From NCBI GenBank assembly GCA_020635115.1, contig JACKAK010000017.1:1-31966 (forward strand): a DNA stretch of 31,966 nucleotides. Direction: 5' to 3'. Below are positions 8,170 through 15,833 of this stretch, one piece after another. The DNA comes from Halobacteriovoraceae bacterium (GTDB lineage: Bacteria > Bdellovibrionota > Bacteriovoracia > Bacteriovoracales > Bacteriovoracaceae). Under the pieces are notes generated by a model. That model ran no database searches and had not been told where the DNA came from. It saw nothing but the letters and a program-made list of their open reading frames with translations. Made by a program: the position numbers and the translations under genes. Positions within the stretch are counted from its first letter, which is position 1; each line of letters begins with the position of its first letter.

Positions 8170-9167
8170 TAGCGAATAAGAGCTGCTGCAGAAGTTAGTC
8201 CTGCACCAAAAACTGTAAAAAGAATAAGATCCCCTCGCTTAATACGTTTGTCTTCAATGGCCTCATGGAGTGCTAGAGGAACAGTCGCTGCTGAAGTATT
8301 TCCATATTTTTCGATATTAACTATAACTTTTTCCATCGGAAAATTTAATAACTTTGCTGTTGTTTCAATTATTCTTCTATTGGCCTGATGTGGAATTAAC
8401 CAATCTATATCAGATGGTGTAACCTTTGCTTCTTCACAAACATTTCTCGCATTTTCAGACAACGTTCTAGTTGCAAACTTAAAAGTATCCTTACCTTGCA
8501 TATGAATCAAATTTAGACCTTGAGCAAGCGATTCACTTGTCGTTGGATTAATTGCTCCACCGTGAGGGATCTTTAAAAGTTCAAATCCACTACTGTCTGA
8601 ACTAAGTTTGGTGGCCAAAAACTCAGAAGAGTCATTTGAATCGGTACTTGCCTCTATTATTGCAACTCCACAACCATCACCAAATAGAATACAAGTTCCT
8701 CTATCTTCCCAGTTTACGATTCTACTAAGCATATCCGATCCAACCACAAGAATTCTTTTGTACATTCCGGATTTAATCATTGAGTGGGCCATCACGGCCC
8801 CATATAGAAAACCTGAACATGCTGCAGATATGTCTATGCATCCACATTTATTTGTCATACCTAATTTTGATTGCAGATTTGATGAAGTATTTGGCATTTG
8901 ATAATCAGGAACTGTTGTAGCTAAGATGATCATTTCAATATCATCTGGAACAAGATTTGCTTTTTCCAAGGCCATTTTGGTGGCCTTTAGTGCTAGGTCT
9001 GAAGGAAATTCACCACCATTAGGATTACTGATTCTACGTTGATGGATACCCGTTCTCTCAACGATCCACTCATGAGAAGTCTCAACTTTTTGAGCTATTT
9101 CATAATTTGATAGAATTTTCTCAGGAAGTCCGATACCAGTCGAAATAATTTTAGTCTTTATAGTCAT
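8166..9167 (-). CDS. fabH: Beta-ketoacyl-ACP synthase III
   Basis: 333 residues. FabH starts fatty-acid chains by condensing acyl-CoA with malonyl-ACP. The catalytic triad is visible: C117 in ISAACSGF, H260 in PHQANRR and N290 in YGNTSAATV. The N-terminus (GIGLPEKILSNYEIA, then WIVERTGIHQRR) is typical, as is the length. The ATG at 9167 has a perfect AGGAGGAG upstream. It lies 95 bases downstream of rpmF with a strong intrinsic terminator between them, so its expression depends on read-through or a promoter in that short gap. The usual rpmF-plsX-fabH order lacks plsX here. Confidence 0.95.
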   Translation of the reverse strand: MTIKTKIISTGIGLPEKILSNYEIAQKVETSHEWIVERTGIHQRRISNPNGGEFPSDLALKATKMALEKANLVPDDIEMIILATTVPDYQMPNTSSNLQSKLGMTNKCGCIDISAACSGFLYGAVMAHSMIKSGMYKRILVVGSDMLSRIVNWEDRGTCILFGDGCGVAIIEASTDSNDSSEFLATKLSSDSSGFELLKIPHGGAINPTTSESLAQGLNLIHMQGKDTFKFATRTLSENARNVCEEAKVTPSDIDWLIPHQANRRIIETTAKLLNFPMEKVIVNIEKYGNTSAATVPLALHEAIEDKRIKRGDLILFTVFGAGLTSAAALIRY

Positions 9168-9203
9168 CTTGACTCCTCCTGTTTAAAGAAAAAATATCCA
9201 TAT

Positions 9204-9238
9204 AAAAAAGCCCAGATTGAATTAAATTCAAACTGGGC
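9204..9238 (-). terminator. Intrinsic terminator between rpmF and fabH
   Basis: GCCCAG at 9210-9215 pairs with CTGGGC at 9233-9238; inside an A-A mismatch, TTGAATT and AATTCAA extend the stem. On the minus strand the hairpin is followed by six T (complement of A at 9204-9209), the classic pattern. It lies after rpmF and before fabH. Confidence 0.85.
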
Positions 9239-9261
9239 CCATATTAATTTGAAAAAAAAAT

Positions 9262-9477
9262 TTATTCTTCAGTTGTTTCTTCTTCCTCTCTGTCGGCCTT
9301 AGTTTCAAAGATCTTAACACCTTTGTACCAACCAGAAGGAGAAACTCTATGTCTTAAAGTAGGTTCTCCAGTTGTAGGACATGCAACAACATTATTATTT
9401 GCGTATAGTTTGTGGTGTTGTCCAGCTCTTCTTTTACCTTTTCTTGACACACTTGAACTTTTCTTTGGAACTGCCAT
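9262..9477 (-). CDS. rpmF: 50S ribosomal protein L32
   Basis: 71 residues. The N-terminus MAVPKKSSSVSRKGKRRAG and the segment LRHRVSPSGWYKGVKIF are diagnostic of L32. Of the Cys positions that bind zinc in C+ L32 proteins only one remains (ACPTTGEP), so this is essentially the zinc-free C- form. The tail REEEETTEE is unusually acidic compared with short L32 proteins. The gene is followed by an intrinsic terminator and then fabH. Confidence 0.97.
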   Translation of the reverse strand: MAVPKKSSSVSRKGKRRAGQHHKLYANNNVVACPTTGEPTLRHRVSPSGWYKGVKIFETKADREEEETTEE

Positions 9478-9561
9478 AATTCACTCCGCTAATACAGTAA
9501 TTTAAAAGAATACAGAAAACATTCAATACGTTATTATCTACAGAATCGCAAGGGTTTTATC

Positions 9562-9590
9562 TTGCAAAGCGATGCACAAGTTGAAATAAT
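9562..9590 (+). promoter_or_regulatory. Candidate sigma-70 promoter for the shikimate kinase operon
   Basis: TTGCAA at 9562-9567, a 17-base spacer and AATAAT at 9585-9590 give a plausible plus-strand promoter 33 bases before the GTG at 9623. The -35 partly overlaps an imperfect inverted repeat (ATCGC/GCGAT with GCAAG/CTTGC inside, 9544-9572). Found by eye only. Confidence 0.4.
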
Positions 9591-9622
9591 CGATCTATAT
9601 TTACCAGAGGTGGGTTATATCG

Positions 9623-10144
9623 GTGCAAATTGAAATTGTTTACATTTGTGGATTTATGGGGTGCGGAAAAAGTACTTTGCTCAAACATTTGAAATCCGAT
9701 AAAGAACTTTTTTTAGTAGATTTAGATGATGAGATTAAAAAAGAACTCGATTCTCTATTCGGCGAAGACGAGTTGGGTAACCATATTAGAAAAATAGGAC
9801 TTGCAAAGTTCAGAGAGATAGAAACCAATGTACTTGAAAATATAGACTTAGATCCTAAAAAAGTGAATATTATTGCACTTGGAGGCGGAGCGTTGGAGAA
9901 GAATAGTGATTTCATACTAAATCATAAATCCTCGTGCTTAGTTTGGATTAATACTCCGTTTGAAACCTGCTATGAACGGATTAAAGATGACTTGAATCGT
10001 CCACTCGTTTCTTCTAAAGAAGAGCTCAAAAAGCTTTACCTCAGTCGACTTCCACTTTATGAACGATCCAACCTCATTTTAGATGAAACACAATCAAAAA
10101 GTATTAAAACTTATGATGAGCTTAAGTCTCTTTTGCCCAATTGA
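9623..10144 (+). CDS. aroK: Shikimate kinase
   Basis: 173 residues, the usual size. Shikimate kinase phosphorylates shikimate with ATP in chorismate synthesis. Visible motifs: Walker A GFMGCGKST near residue 12, the shikimate-binding VDLDDEI (DxD region), FREIE, the glycine loop ALGGGAL and the lid region LNRPLV with a downstream YERSNLILDE. The start is GTG at 9623, with AGAGGTGG about ten bases upstream. It opens a long plus-strand run reaching 19414, all closely spaced. No other aromatic-pathway gene is nearby. The phosphate-loop family is shared with gluconate kinases, but the FREIE and GGG pattern favours shikimate kinase. Confidence 0.88.
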   Translation: MQIEIVYICGFMGCGKSTLLKHLKSDKELFLVDLDDEIKKELDSLFGEDELGNHIRKIGLAKFREIETNVLENIDLDPKKVNIIALGGGALEKNSDFILNHKSSCLVWINTPFETCYERIKDDLNRPLVSSKEELKKLYLSRLPLYERSNLILDETQSKSIKTYDELKSLLPN

Positions 10145-10182
10145 TCAAAAAAATTTATACTACTCTCTGATGGAGGGGTTTT

Positions 10183-11631
10183 ATGGAAGAATTAACAGTG
10201 GCCATTCTCATTGAAGATCTTAAAATGGCCAGGGATATCTCGGCCATTTTTAGAAAGGTGGGCATCGTACCATCTATTTTTACTGACCTTAAAGAGTTTT
10301 GGGAACGTGCTTTAAATTCTTTGCCATCCCTTTGTTTAGTCCATGTCGAATTAATGAGTGATGGCCAAGTCTCTTTGGCGCACCATCCATGTGTTAAAAG
10401 TGCCGAACTTCCCGTGGCCTTCCTCTATGATGCTCAAAGTTCTCCTTTATTACATTCGACTTTTGAAGTCTTCAATTTAGGATTGATCAATTTAGATTTC
10501 AGGTTAAGTGGGCAGATTAAATCACTTCTTAAAAGATTTAATTATCTTTCAAAAACTGAAATGAAGGCCACAAATTTAAAAATTCTTAACAAAAAATTAG
10601 ATCATCAATTAAACGCCCTAAACAAAGAACTTCAAGACAAGAATAAAAAAGAGTTTTTTATAAACCAACTTAATAATATGATTAACTCTTTAACAGAACT
10701 AAAACTGGAGTCTAATTTTTATGCAAATTTGGCCAGTGTTTTAGACTCAAATAGTGATATTTCTACATATTCATTTTATATACCATCTGCTGGAGGTCAT
10801 AAACTAATTAGTCCTCAAGTTTCTGGAAAAAAAATGAAAACTCTTCCATCCCTATGGCTGGAATCTCCTAATGAAAATGAAATAGATAATATTGCGATGG
10901 AGCTGTCTTTACAAACTGCGTGTGATATTTTGGGTGGAGAGTTAATACAATTAAATATCAAGGATAAAAATAATAATGTTGTACTCCTTATGTATATAAA
11001 AACAGTTACTGAAGAATATTTTCAATTATTTCCTTGGATTGAATTAGAAACTTATTTAAGTGCTTATTTAAGTTATTTTGAAAACGATTCAAAATCCAAT
11101 AGAAACAAAATGCAAATTTCTTTTTTTGATTTTATTCATTTACTTGATGATAATTTTTATACTCAAGAGTTTAATGCGAATGAAGATTTATTTATTGTAA
11201 TAGATTTTAAAGTTTTAATAGAATCAACAGATCAACAGGTTCAATCACGATTTTTTTGGGGACAATTTTATAGAGAGATAATGTTAAGAATTGAAAAGGT
11301 CCTTACGATGAAATGTAATATTTCAAATTACGGAAATAGATTTATTACTATTCTTGTTGAAGAAGAAAATTCTGAATCCTGTTTTGAAGTATTAAAAAAA
11401 GTTACCCAGAGTTTTCCTTACTGGAAATATTTTGAAGATAGCGATCTCGTTTTGGGTAAAGAACTAAATCCTATCGTCAGATTTATCCCAACTTCCTATG
11501 AAGCATTCAAATTGTACTTAAAATCTAATGGGGAAACTTATTTAAGAGCAAATTATCCCTCCAAAGAGGGTTTTCAAGTTCCAACTCCTAATGATAAGTT
11601 GATTCAAAGAGAGAGATCTCCTTTGTTATAA
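10183..11631 (+). CDS. Degenerate receiver / GGDEF-like regulatory protein
   Basis: 482 residues, no confident family. The first ~125 residues have the rhythm of a response-regulator receiver (VAILIEDLKMARDISAIF, then LCLVHVEL and VAFLYDA) but the phospho-Asp position reads HVEL and no Lys is seen at the expected place, so it looks non-phosphorylatable. A coiled coil follows (~128-165). Residues ~165-300 could be a GAF-like domain. The C-terminus resembles a broken GGDEF domain: SNYGNRFITILVEE stands where R-Y-G-G-D-E-F would be, and EAFKLYLKSNGETYL resembles the end of that fold. If so it cannot make c-di-GMP and may act by binding. It sits between shikimate kinase and alr, 39 and 14 bases away, with GGAGGG upstream of its ATG. 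Confidence 0.5.
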   Translation: MEELTVAILIEDLKMARDISAIFRKVGIVPSIFTDLKEFWERALNSLPSLCLVHVELMSDGQVSLAHHPCVKSAELPVAFLYDAQSSPLLHSTFEVFNLGLINLDFRLSGQIKSLLKRFNYLSKTEMKATNLKILNKKLDHQLNALNKELQDKNKKEFFINQLNNMINSLTELKLESNFYANLASVLDSNSDISTYSFYIPSAGGHKLISPQVSGKKMKTLPSLWLESPNENEIDNIAMELSLQTACDILGGELIQLNIKDKNNNVVLLMYIKTVTEEYFQLFPWIELETYLSAYLSYFENDSKSNRNKMQISFFDFIHLLDDNFYTQEFNANEDLFIVIDFKVLIESTDQQVQSRFFWGQFYREIMLRIEKVLTMKCNISNYGNRFITILVEEENSESCFEVLKKVTQSFPYWKYFEDSDLVLGKELNPIVRFIPTSYEAFKLYLKSNGETYLRANYPSKEGFQVPTPNDKLIQRERSPLL

Positions 11632-11645
11632 AAAGTGGAGAGTTT

Positions 11646-12791
11646 GTGGAGAATATAGCTGGACGAGAGGGATCATTTTTTGAAGTAGATTTATCCCTTC
11701 TGAAGGAAAATTTTAAAAAATTGCAAAAAATTGCACCTAAGAAAAAAATCATTTTTATGGTTAAGGCCAATGCCTATGGACATGGGGCCATACCTGTTGT
11801 GGAATACTGTGTAACCGAACTAGGAATTCGAGAATTTGGAGTGGCAACAATTGGTGAAGGATTAGAGTTAAGGTACAACTTAGAAGACTTAGAGTTTGAG
11901 ATTTATCTTTTTTCTGAATTTGATCTTAAAAATAAAAAACATATCGAAAGAGTTTTAGATAAACGCTTGATTCCTGTTATTTCAAATTTTAATGATTTAA
12001 AACTATTTATCGAAAACCCACAATTCAAATACTTTCCGTTATTTCTTAAATTTAATACAGGAATGAATCGACTTGGTATCTCAAGTGAAGAATGTGATGA
12101 GGTCGTAAAATATTTAAAAGCAAATGATCGAACTGAGATCTTTCACCTTTGTTCTCATTTCGCTTGTTCTTCTCAATCATATAAAAACAAAAGCAATCAA
12201 AGACAAAACGAGACGTTTAAGAACATTAAAGCAAAATTTGAAAGTGATGGACTAAAAATATTAAACTCTTCACTTTCAAACTCTGGTGCGATTGAACAAA
12301 ATTTAGGAATGGAAGAAACACATATTAGGCCTGGACTAATGCTCTATGGGCCTTCATCTCTGATTGATTCCATTAGAAATACTTCACCGTGGAAAGGAAA
12401 AATAATTTCAGTATTAAAAGCACAGGTGTTGAAAAAAACTCAGATGAAAAAAGGCGACCCAGTGGGTTATGGTGCAACACCTTTGCCATGTAGCGGAACA
12501 TTATTAATTATTGCTTTGGGTTATGGTGATGGATTTAGTACCCTCTATCAGTCAGTTGAACTTTCTTGTGGTGAAGCAATAGGAAAAGTTGCTGGACGAG
12601 TTAATATGGATATGGCACAAATTATTTTCCCCGAAGGTTCTACAAATTTACCTGAAGTAGGAGAAATCTTTAATGTTTGGGACCATAATCCTGAAAGTCT
12701 TTATCGAATTTCTTCTCAAAGAGGTACTATAACGTACGAGTTGTTTTGCGAAATTGGACAACGAGTCCCTCGGGTATATAAAAAATCTTAG
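11646..12791 (+). CDS. alr: Alanine racemase
   Basis: 381 residues; makes D-alanine for peptidoglycan with PLP. K40 in MVKANAYGHG is the Schiff-base lysine, and Y275 in PVGYGATPL is the opposite catalytic base. ALGYGDGF and VNMDMAQI are further family signatures, and the length is normal. The start is GTG at 11646, with GTGGAGAG upstream. Cytosolic. It lies 14 bases after the degenerate regulator gene and 17 before mlaE, so it shares the envelope-gene transcript. Confidence 0.95.
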   Translation: MENIAGREGSFFEVDLSLLKENFKKLQKIAPKKKIIFMVKANAYGHGAIPVVEYCVTELGIREFGVATIGEGLELRYNLEDLEFEIYLFSEFDLKNKKHIERVLDKRLIPVISNFNDLKLFIENPQFKYFPLFLKFNTGMNRLGISSEECDEVVKYLKANDRTEIFHLCSHFACSSQSYKNKSNQRQNETFKNIKAKFESDGLKILNSSLSNSGAIEQNLGMEETHIRPGLMLYGPSSLIDSIRNTSPWKGKIISVLKAQVLKKTQMKKGDPVGYGATPLPCSGTLLIIALGYGDGFSTLYQSVELSCGEAIGKVAGRVNMDMAQIIFPEGSTNLPEVGEIFNVWDHNPESLYRISSQRGTITYELFCEIGQRVPRVYKKS

Positions 12792-12808
12792 CTTAATGTG
12801 AGGGGTCT

Positions 12809-13615
12809 TTGGCAATTTCATTAGCAAAAAAAGGGATTTCTTATTCTGTAAATAATCTAGGGAAGATGATTATTTCGAATATCAACGGAATTGGTGATAT
12901 CACCTCATTTATGATGAAATGTTTGTTTTGGACAATTAGACCTCCATTCAAACCTAAACTTTTTTTTAAGCAACTCTATTTTATAGGAAATAAAAGCCTC
13001 TTTATTATTCTATTGGCCGGCTCTTTTACAGGAATGGTAATGGCCTACCAGACTTATTTTGGCTTTAAAATCATCTCTGTTGATTCTCTTGTTGGACCTG
13101 TTGTTTTTCTAACTCTTGCTAAAGAACTTGCTCCCGTCCTATCTGGTCTTATTGTTGCTGGCCGGGCCGGGGCCGCAATGGCCGCTCAAATTGGTTCCAT
13201 GAAGGTGACTGAACAGATCGATGCTCTTGAAGTAATGGGAATTAATTCTATCCAATACCTTGCTGTCCCTAGAATCTGGGCCGGAACGTTGGCCCTGCCA
13301 ATGCTTTCTGTTATATATCTTTTTATCGGAAACGTAGGCTCTTGGGTAATTGGAACTAAAGTTCTCATGATTGATGAGGAGCTTTTCTTATCAAAACTCG
13401 GCGAGTTAATGTTTATTGAAGATTTTTACCAAGGAGTAATTAAATCCTTCTTTTTTGGTTTTATAATTTCATTAATTGGAACATATTTTGGATTCAAAGT
13501 AGAAAAAGGTGCTGAAGGTGTGGGGAGAGGTACTAATTTAGCAGTTGTGTGGGGGATGATAGTGGTCCTCATTTTGGATTATATATTAACAAGTTTTCTC
13601 ATTAGGATTTTTTAA
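12809..13615 (+). CDS. mlaE: MlaE/YrbE-family ABC transporter permease
   Basis: 268 residues, inner-membrane permease of an MCE-type phospholipid transporter. The segment KELAPVLSGLIVAGRAGAA and the following MKVTEQIDALEVMGI are hallmark MlaE sequences; several hydrophobic helices follow (e.g. IVVLILDYILTSFLI at the end). The N-terminal ~60-residue extension before the helices is normal in longer YrbE proteins. The start is TTG at 12809 with GAGGGG upstream. The ATPase gene starts one base after its stop, and the MCE protein follows, so the three form one transporter operon. Confidence 0.93.
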   Translation: MAISLAKKGISYSVNNLGKMIISNINGIGDITSFMMKCLFWTIRPPFKPKLFFKQLYFIGNKSLFIILLAGSFTGMVMAYQTYFGFKIISVDSLVGPVVFLTLAKELAPVLSGLIVAGRAGAAMAAQIGSMKVTEQIDALEVMGINSIQYLAVPRIWAGTLALPMLSVIYLFIGNVGSWVIGTKVLMIDEELFLSKLGELMFIEDFYQGVIKSFFFGFIISLIGTYFGFKVEKGAEGVGRGTNLAVVWGMIVVLILDYILTSFLIRIF

Positions 13616-13616
13616 G

Positions 13617-14369
13617 ATGTTAGATTTTGAAAACCCTGCTGTAGAGCTAGTGAATCTTACAAAAAAATTTGGCAATCTAACCGTTCTTAAAAACCTAAAT
13701 TTTAAAGTTCCTAAAGGGAAGATCGTCACAATCTTAGGATTTTCTGGTGCAGGTAAATCGACATTACTTAAACACCTTTTAGGACTTCTTCATCCTACCG
13801 AAGGCCAAGTAAAAGTTCTTGGACAAGATTTGGAGAATTTATCAAAATTGCAATTAAGAGAATTTCGTAAAAATTTTGGTATGGTTTTCCAATATGCTGC
13901 TCTCTTTGATTCGTTAACGGCTTTTGAAAATGTCGCTTTCCCGATGAGAGAATTCACAAATATGAGTGAATTACAAATTAAAAACAAGGTTAAAAACCTT
14001 TTACTGAGTGTAAATATAGAAGAGGATTTTTTTTACAATCTTCCATCTGAACTATCTGGGGGAATGAGAAAAAGGGTGGGGTTAGCTAGGGCGTTGGCAC
14101 TTAGTCCTAAAGTAATGCTATACGATGAGCCTACTACTGGATTAGACCCTATTACAACTCATGCAGTAAATAACCTAATAATAGATATGGCCCAAATGCA
14201 TAAAGAAGAAAATATGACATCAATTATAATTTCTCACGATGTAAGGGCATCATTAAAAATATCTGATTACCTGGCCTTTTTAAATAAAGGTCAAATAGTC
14301 GAATATCTCCCAGTCGATGAGTTTATAAAATCAGAAAACCCTTTAGTGAGAGAGTTTCTTGAATTATAA
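13617..14369 (+). CDS. mlaF: MlaF-type ABC transporter ATPase
   Basis: 250 residues. Walker A GFSGAGKST (~residue 41), Q loop VFQYAALFDSLTAFENVAFP, signature LSGGMRKRVGLARALA, Walker B VMLYDEPTTGLDP and the H loop IIISHD are all present, giving an active ATPase. FQYAALFDSLT and GLDPIT are typical of the MlaF/Ttg2A branch. It powers MlaE for lipid exchange between the membranes. No separate MlaB or MlaC gene is in the window. Confidence 0.94.
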   Translation: MLDFENPAVELVNLTKKFGNLTVLKNLNFKVPKGKIVTILGFSGAGKSTLLKHLLGLLHPTEGQVKVLGQDLENLSKLQLREFRKNFGMVFQYAALFDSLTAFENVAFPMREFTNMSELQIKNKVKNLLLSVNIEEDFFYNLPSELSGGMRKRVGLARALALSPKVMLYDEPTTGLDPITTHAVNNLIIDMAQMHKEENMTSIIISHDVRASLKISDYLAFLNKGQIVEYLPVDEFIKSENPLVREFLEL

Positions 14370-14381
14370 TTTGGATTCAGA

Positions 14382-14393
14382 GTGTTATAACAC
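14382..14393. promoter_or_regulatory. 12-bp perfect palindrome before the MCE gene
   Basis: GTGTTATAACAC is a perfect 12-bp palindrome in the 71-base gap between mlaF and the MCE gene, the largest gap within the transporter operon. It could be an operator or a processing hairpin, but no promoter was convincing next to it. Confidence 0.25.
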
Positions 14394-14440
14394 CACTTAT
14401 TTCTTGTTTAATTCTTTGAAAAAAGATAAAAATATGTTGC

Positions 14441-15817
14441 ATGAATGAATTTAAAGTTGGACTCATGGCCATTGCAACAATGATTGCTGCGGTCTTTATG
14501 TCCTTGAAAATTACGTCAAATCAATCTGGCTTTGGAGAGTATGTAACCTATAAAACAATACTCACAGATGCCTCGGGTATATTTCCAAAGACTCCAATTA
14601 AAGTTGCAGGTATTAATGCTGGAAGAATTAAAAAAATTGAATTAGACAATAATGAAGCCTATGTTACTTTTGAAGTTCTAAAAAAAGTGCCCGTAAGTGA
14701 GGGTTCAGTACTTAGAATAAAGACAGTCGGCTTTTTGGGAGATAAGTTTCTTTCAATTCATATGATTCCTGGTAGAGCAATTTTAAAAGAGGGATCAATT
14801 ATACCTTCAGAAGATGCACCAGGCATCAACAATCTAGTTCAAGAAACAACCGATATACTTGTAGATGTTAAAGAAGTTGTAAAATCCTTGAGAGAGGCCA
14901 TGGCCCCGGCAGATGGGCCAAATCCAATAAAAGAGATATTATCAGATTCAAAAAAAGTCGCTGAAAATTTTAAGGCAGTTTCTATCAGTCTGAAAAACAT
15001 CTTTGAAGATGAACATAAATATAAGGATATTGTGAGTAATTTCCAAAGAGTTTCAGAAGAGCTTGCTTATCAAGTTGATTCAAAGAACTCTGATAGCTTT
15101 ATGAGCGATATCAAAGGTATTAAGGGTGTATTAGCAAATTTGGATGAGGCCTCGAAGTCTGCTAACGAAATCATCGCAAATATTAAGAATGGGAAAGGTA
15201 CAATTGGTAAATTACTGGTTGAAGACAAAATTGCAGATGAAGTTTCTGCCACATTGGCCTCAGTTCAACGGGTTGTGGGAAAAGTGGATGAGATTAGAAC
15301 AAATTTATCAGTTTTTATTGGTGGAAGTAGTGAACAGGGAAGTGCAACGGATATTGATTTAGAAGTATGGCCTTCTCCGGAGAGGTTTTATAGTTTGGGA
15401 GTTTCTAACTCAGAATATGGGATTGCAAATATTAAAGAAACGACTACGACTGTAGATGGAGTGAGTACAACAGTTGAAACCAATGAAAGGAAAAAGGATG
15501 AATTCAAATTCAATATCCAATTAGGACGGAGATTTAATAATTGGTCATTGCGAGGTGGGCTTATTGAATCTAGTGGTGGTGTAGGGGTAGATTATTATCA
15601 AATAGGTTGGGGAAGTAAGTTTTCATTTGATGTTTATGACTATAGAGATGGAATTGGGCCAAACCTCAGACTATCTTCGCAGATTAGGCTTTGGAATGTT
15701 TTTTACGGAAAGGTTGCATTTGAAGACATGATTGCCGATACTAGAGGTATAACTTTAAGCGCAGGGCTTAATTTCACGGACGAAGACTTAAAGGGTATAC
15801 TAGCTTTTTTCTTCTAG
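14441..15817 (+). CDS. mlaD: MlaD-family MCE protein with a beta-rich, barrel-like C-terminus
   Basis: 458 residues, far longer than E. coli MlaD (~180). Residues ~5-25 form one membrane anchor (FKVGLMAIATMIAAVFM). The MCE domain spans ~37-115 (ILTDASGIFPKTPIKVAGINAGRI ... GFLGDKFLSI). Residues ~120-290 are helical, heptad-like, with a second section around KNGKGTIGKLLVEDKIA, a motif often seen in long MCE proteins. The last ~150 residues are alternating polar/aromatic strands (RRFNNWSLRGGLIESSGGVGVDYY, IRLWNVFYGKVAF, GITLSAGLNF) ending in Phe, like outer-membrane strands. It may therefore bridge inner and outer membranes. ATG at 14441 has only a weak Shine-Dalgarno sequence. Confidence 0.85.
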   Translation: MNEFKVGLMAIATMIAAVFMSLKITSNQSGFGEYVTYKTILTDASGIFPKTPIKVAGINAGRIKKIELDNNEAYVTFEVLKKVPVSEGSVLRIKTVGFLGDKFLSIHMIPGRAILKEGSIIPSEDAPGINNLVQETTDILVDVKEVVKSLREAMAPADGPNPIKEILSDSKKVAENFKAVSISLKNIFEDEHKYKDIVSNFQRVSEELAYQVDSKNSDSFMSDIKGIKGVLANLDEASKSANEIIANIKNGKGTIGKLLVEDKIADEVSATLASVQRVVGKVDEIRTNLSVFIGGSSEQGSATDIDLEVWPSPERFYSLGVSNSEYGIANIKETTTTVDGVSTTVETNERKKDEFKFNIQLGRRFNNWSLRGGLIESSGGVGVDYYQIGWGSKFSFDVYDYRDGIGPNLRLSSQIRLWNVFYGKVAFEDMIADTRGITLSAGLNFTDEDLKGILAFFF

Positions 15818-15833
15818 GGAACGGTAATCCTGA

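Noticed and set aside
9544..9572. Inverted repeat ATCGC/GCGAT with GCAAG/CTTGC as an sRNA or terminator
   Set aside because: The stems share bases and cannot form together, and no T run follows; kept only as context for the candidate promoter.
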